NCBI GenBank assembly: GCA_016933315.1 | Contig: JAFGBE010000005.1 | Location: 1 to 8,681 of the forward strand | Direction of reading: 5' to 3' | Length of the DNA stretch: 8,681 nt | Source of the DNA: Candidatus Auribacterota bacterium | GTDB taxonomy: Bacteria > Auribacterota > UBA6266 | Shown here: piece by piece, positions 6,050 through 8,681 of the stretch | Layout of the letters: every line of letters begins with the position of its first letter | Position numbering within the stretch: the first letter of the stretch is position 1 | Position numbers and translations under genes: made by a program | The notes under the pieces: generated by a model | The model's database searches: none | Told to the model about the DNA's origin: nothing | What the model saw: the letters and a program-made list of their open reading frames with translations, nothing else

Positions 6050-7321
6050 CTATTTTGCCAGGGCTTTATGTCCTATGTCTTTTCTGAAAAACGCCCCGTC
6101 AAATTTTATCATACCGACTGCACCGTAAACCGTTTCAACCGCTTTTCCTATATTATCCCCAAGGGCTGTAACGCCAAGCACCCTGCCGCCGCTTGTCATA
6201 ATACTGCCCCCTTTTTCTTTGGTCCCGGCGTGAAACACAAAAACATCTTTGATGTTTCCCGCCCTTTCAAGCCCTTTTATTTCAAACCCTTTATTATACC
6301 TGCCCGGATAACCTCCTGAAGCCATAACTACACAAACAGCGGCCCTCTCATCCCATTCAAGCTTTATTTTATCCAGTTCCCCCTCAGATATTGCTTTCAC
6401 CACTTCCAGCAAGTCCGTTTTCATCCTCACAAGCAGCGGTTGGGTTTCCGGGTCTCCGAACCTTACATTATATTCCAGAACCATAGGCCCCTTATCCGTA
6501 ACCATTATACCCGCATAAATGACTCCTTTATACCTTATTCCTTCTTTTCTCAAACCGCGGACTGTTCTCTGCAGGATTTTCTCCTCAATTGTTTTCATCA
6601 TATCCCCGGTAACCACGGGAGCCGGGCTATATGCGCCCATACCGCCCGTATTGGGGCCCTTATCCCCGTCAAAAACTCTTTTGTGGTCCTGGGAGGAATC
6701 CATCGGAACGATAGTGTTCCCATCGCAAAACGCAAGTATGGAGGCTTCCTCTCCTTCCAGGCACTCTTCCACTACAATCTTCCTGCCCGCCGCGCCGAAT
6801 ACCCCTTTATTCATTATGATGTCGACGGCCTCTTCGGCTTCAGCCGCGCAAGAACATACAAAAACCCCTTTGCCTGCGGCAAGCCCGTCAGCTTTTACGA
6901 CCAGAGGAGATTTCTTCCCGCGGATATAATCTCTTGCTTCATCCGGATTGCTGAAGATTTCGAATCCGGCCGTGGGGATACCGTGCTTTTTCATAAAATT
7001 TTTCGAGAAGACTTTACTTCCTTCGAGCATTGCGCCCTGTGATACCGGCCCGAAGACATTTAACCCTTCATTCTCAAAAACATCGACTATCCCGGAAACA
7101 AGAGGAGCCTCGGGGCCCACAACCGTGAAATCAATCCTTTCTTTCTTCGCAAAAGAAAGAAGCCCTTCGATATCATCCGCGGCAATATCGACACAGCCGG
7201 CAATTGCGCCTATGCCCCCGTTGCCCGGCGCGCAGTAGATGCGCGAGACGGCATTGCTTTTTGAAATTTTCCACACAAGGGCATGTTCTCTGCCGCCTGA
7301 ACCGACTACAAGAACTTTCAT
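6050..7321 (-). CDS. purD: Phosphoribosylamine-glycine ligase (GAR synthetase)
   Basis: PurD joins glycine to 5-phosphoribosylamine using ATP, step 2 of purine synthesis; the glycine can come from GlyA encoded downstream. The 423-residue length is standard. Visible features are an N-terminal nucleotide-binding-like fold with VLVVGSGGREHALVWK (3-18), VVGPEAPLVSG (67-77), then the ATP-grasp domain: VVKADGLAAGKGV (141-153), VVEECLEGEEAS (183-194), DHKRVFDGDKGPNTGGMGAY (212-231) and EYNVRFGDPETQPLL (283-297), which holds the Mg/ATP ligands. The C-terminal domain (from about 325) ends KDIGHKALAK. ATG at 7321 is the only sensible start, as TAA lies in frame a few codons upstream; the ribosome site GGGAA is modest. 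It is separated from purH by a 163-nt gap containing a palindromic repeat, and followed by purE after 27 nt. Confidence 0.97.
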   Translation of the reverse strand: MKVLVVGSGGREHALVWKISKSNAVSRIYCAPGNGGIGAIAGCVDIAADDIEGLLSFAKKERIDFTVVGPEAPLVSGIVDVFENEGLNVFGPVSQGAMLEGSKVFSKNFMKKHGIPTAGFEIFSNPDEARDYIRGKKSPLVVKADGLAAGKGVFVCSCAAEAEEAVDIIMNKGVFGAAGRKIVVEECLEGEEASILAFCDGNTIVPMDSSQDHKRVFDGDKGPNTGGMGAYSPAPVVTGDMMKTIEEKILQRTVRGLRKEGIRYKGVIYAGIMVTDKGPMVLEYNVRFGDPETQPLLVRMKTDLLEVVKAISEGELDKIKLEWDERAAVCVVMASGGYPGRYNKGFEIKGLERAGNIKDVFVFHAGTKEKGGSIMTSGGRVLGVTALGDNIGKAVETVYGAVGMIKFDGAFFRKDIGHKALAK

Positions 7322-7484
7322 GATAAATTCCCATTAAAAACATTAAACACAGATTACTCAGATACACACAGCTATAAAGCAAGAAATATATAAATTATTA
7401 AAACCTTGCCTTATATCAAAATAGCACTTATCTGTGATCATCTGTGTTATCTGTGGTCGTAGTTCTTTTATTTTATTATTATTC
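7322..7484. other. Intergenic region between purH and purD
   Basis: This 163-bp gap is the second longest in the window and A/T rich. Almost all of it between 7348 and 7457 is an imperfect palindrome, described separately. Outside it are only the purD leader with its GGGAA ribosome site and a short AT-rich stretch (7459-7484) after the purH stop. No open frame or convincing promoter is visible. Confidence 0.7.
7348..7457. repeat. Imperfect palindrome with inverted CACAGAT-type repeat arms (REP/MITE-like)
   Basis: The left arm (7348-7371) is built of CACAGAT/TCAGAT units about 9-10 nt apart. The right arm carries three ATCTGTG copies starting at 7430, 7440 and 7449, the reverse complement of the same unit. 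Inside these, tataaagcaag (7373-7383) pairs with cttgccttata (7405-7415) with one mismatch, so the element could fold into a long hairpin with an AT loop (about 7384-7404) and a small bulge (7416-7429). A further perfect 9-bp pair lies outside: aaacattaa (7338-7346) and ttaatgttt (7485-7493), the latter covering the purH stop codon. No reading frame is present inside. It resembles dispersed intergenic palindromes of bacterial genomes, but only one copy is visible here, so that class is inferred. Confidence 0.75.
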
Positions 7485-8681
7485 TTAATGTTTAAAATGC
7501 CTTATTCCCGTGAACACCATGGCTATGTCATGTTCATTGCACGCGTCTATGACTTCCTGGTCTTTTACTGAACCGCCGGGCTGGATTATCGCTGAAATAC
7601 CCGAACCGGCGGCCGTGTCAACACTGTCCCTGAACGGGAAGAAAGCATCCGACGCCATAACACTGCCCTTCAATTCCTTCTGCGCTTTCATTACGGCTAC
7701 CTTTGACGAATCGACCCTGGACATCTGTCCGGCTCCGATTCCGATTGTCTGCCCGTCCCTGACATAAACAATGGCATTGGACTTAACATGCTTGACAATC
7801 TTCCATGCAAAAAGCATATCCTCAACCTGTTTCTCTGTAGGTTTTTTCTTCGTTACCACTCTTATGTCTTTTTCTGTCACTTCTTTTACATCCCTGTCCT
7901 GCACAAGGACTCCCCCCGTAACCTTCTTAAGGTCAAAACCTGAATAAGTCTTGTTCTTGTACCAATCGGCCAGGTTCGCAATCTCGACAATCCTTATGTT
8001 TTTCTTTTTTTCAAGGATTTCCAGCGCTTCCCCTGTATAGGAAGGGCAAATGACCGCTTCAACAAAAAGTTTCGAGATCTCAAGCGCGGTAGCCCCGTCA
8101 AGTTCCCTGTTAAAGCCGATTATGCTTCCGAACGCTGAAAGAGGGTCTGTCTCAAGCGCTTTCTTATACGCAGAAGTTATATCCCCGGCCACGGCCGCCC
8201 CGCACGGATTCGTATGTTTTATGATAACCGCAAAGGGCTCGGTAAATTCTTTGACTATCTCAAGCGCGGCATTAAGGTCTATAATATTGTTGAACGACAA
8301 TTCTTTCCCGTGAAGCTGTTTCGAACCTATTACGGACGGCTCGGATTTTTCAAAAGCATAGTCTTCGAAAAACGCCGCTTTCTGGTGGGGATTTTCGCCG
8401 TATCGCAGGTTCTGTTTTTTTACGCACGAAATAGAAAGTTCTCCGGGAAGGCTGTCTGTAATAGCGGAAGAAACTTTCTTAAGATAACTGGATATAAGAG
8501 CATCGTATCTGGAAGTGGTCTGAAAAACTTCCACTGCCAGCCTCATTTTCAGCTCTTCCGACAAAGTTTTCTTGTTTTCTTTAAGCTCTTTCAGGACCAG
8601 TTCGTATTTCGACGGGTTGACTACAACGGCGACATCCCTGTAATTCTTGGCAGCCGAGCGGAGCATCGAGGGCCCGCCGAT
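7485..8681 (-). CDS. purH: AICAR transformylase/IMP cyclohydrolase, 5' end cut by window edge
   Basis: PurH performs the last two steps of IMP synthesis: it formylates AICAR using 10-formyl-THF and closes the ring. The window holds the C-terminal 398 codons; the frame is still open at 8681, so roughly the first 120 residues are outside. The fragment begins IGGPSMLRSAAKNYRDV, which is internal IMP cyclohydrolase sequence, so the ATG at 8666 is not a start. SRYDALISSYL closes that domain. The transformylase domain follows with LRYGENPHQKAAFF, GKELSFNNIIDLNAALEIV, and IIKHTNPCG (fragment residues 153-161), whose Lys-His pair is catalytic. Further on are LSAFGSIIGFN, KHVKSNAIV, GIGAGQMSRVDS, SDAFFPFRDSVD and the family C-terminus VFTGIRHFKH. 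It is the first gene of the run in this window. Confidence 0.98.
   Translation of the reverse strand: MGGPSMLRSAAKNYRDVAVVVNPSKYELVLKELKENKKTLSEELKMRLAVEVFQTTSRYDALISSYLKKVSSAITDSLPGELSISCVKKQNLRYGENPHQKAAFFEDYAFEKSEPSVIGSKQLHGKELSFNNIIDLNAALEIVKEFTEPFAVIIKHTNPCGAAVAGDITSAYKKALETDPLSAFGSIIGFNRELDGATALEISKLFVEAVICPSYTGEALEILEKKKNIRIVEIANLADWYKNKTYSGFDLKKVTGGVLVQDRDVKEVTEKDIRVVTKKKPTEKQVEDMLFAWKIVKHVKSNAIVYVRDGQTIGIGAGQMSRVDSSKVAVMKAQKELKGSVMASDAFFPFRDSVDTAAGSGISAIIQPGGSVKDQEVIDACNEHDIAMVFTGIRHFKH

Noticed and set aside
6440..7042. Plus-strand open frame of 200 codons opposite purD
   Set aside because: It is antisense to conserved ATP-grasp codons and its translation shows no recognisable domain.
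7348..7457. CRISPR array or direct repeats
   Set aside because: The CACAGAT units are too short, lack regular spacers and occur in inverted orientation on the two sides, fitting a palindrome instead.
8664..8666. ATG at 8666 as the purH start
   Set aside because: The frame continues upstream to the window edge with the conserved IGGPS residues, so the ATG is internal.

Overview
The window is a compact run of ten housekeeping genes, all on the minus strand, so transcription runs from the right edge to the left edge. In that order they are purH (5' end outside the window), purD, purE, tsaC, a low-molecular-weight phosphatase of the YwlE/Wzb/ArsC fold, rpiB, glyA, a dCMP/cytidine deaminase, nrdR and nrdD (3' end outside the window). 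Plus-strand reading frames are antisense shadows of these genes. I see no tRNA, rRNA, CRISPR array, transposase or phage gene.

Region by region: 8681-6050 and 6022-5507 hold purine synthesis (PurH, PurD, PurE). 5476-3961 holds the tRNA t6A enzyme TsaC, the small phosphatase and ribose-5-phosphate isomerase B, with start/stop overlaps of 4 and 10 nt. 3934-2133 holds serine hydroxymethyltransferase and the deaminase. From purD to the deaminase, gaps are only 23-30 nt, which suggests one transcript. The tsaC-phosphatase-rpiB-glyA order matches the Firmicute ywlC-ywlE-ywlF-glyA neighbourhood. After the deaminase comes a 179-nt gap with a new promoter carrying two NrdR boxes, then the nrdR-nrdD pair, whose genes overlap by 20 nt.

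Functionally the genes form a nucleotide set. GlyA makes 5,10-methylene-THF, which feeds the formyl-THF used by PurH and the methyl donor for dTMP synthesis. PurD, PurE and PurH carry out steps 2, 6 and 9-10 of IMP synthesis. RpiB supplies ribose 5-phosphate for PRPP, the deaminase supplies dUMP, and NrdD reduces ribonucleotides under NrdR control.

The class III (oxygen-sensitive) ribonucleotide reductase points to a bacterium with an anaerobic or facultative life. Base composition looks moderate, and strong GGAGG-type ribosome sites are common. The gene order would fit an uncultured lineage such as Omnitrophota, Elusimicrobiota or Desulfobacterota, but that is a weak guess.

The two non-coding points of most interest are the double NrdR operator on the nrdR promoter (1991-2042) and a roughly 110-bp imperfect palindrome made of CACAGAT-type units between purH and purD. 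I found no clear sign of an undescribed multi-gene system; the coding content is ordinary core metabolism.
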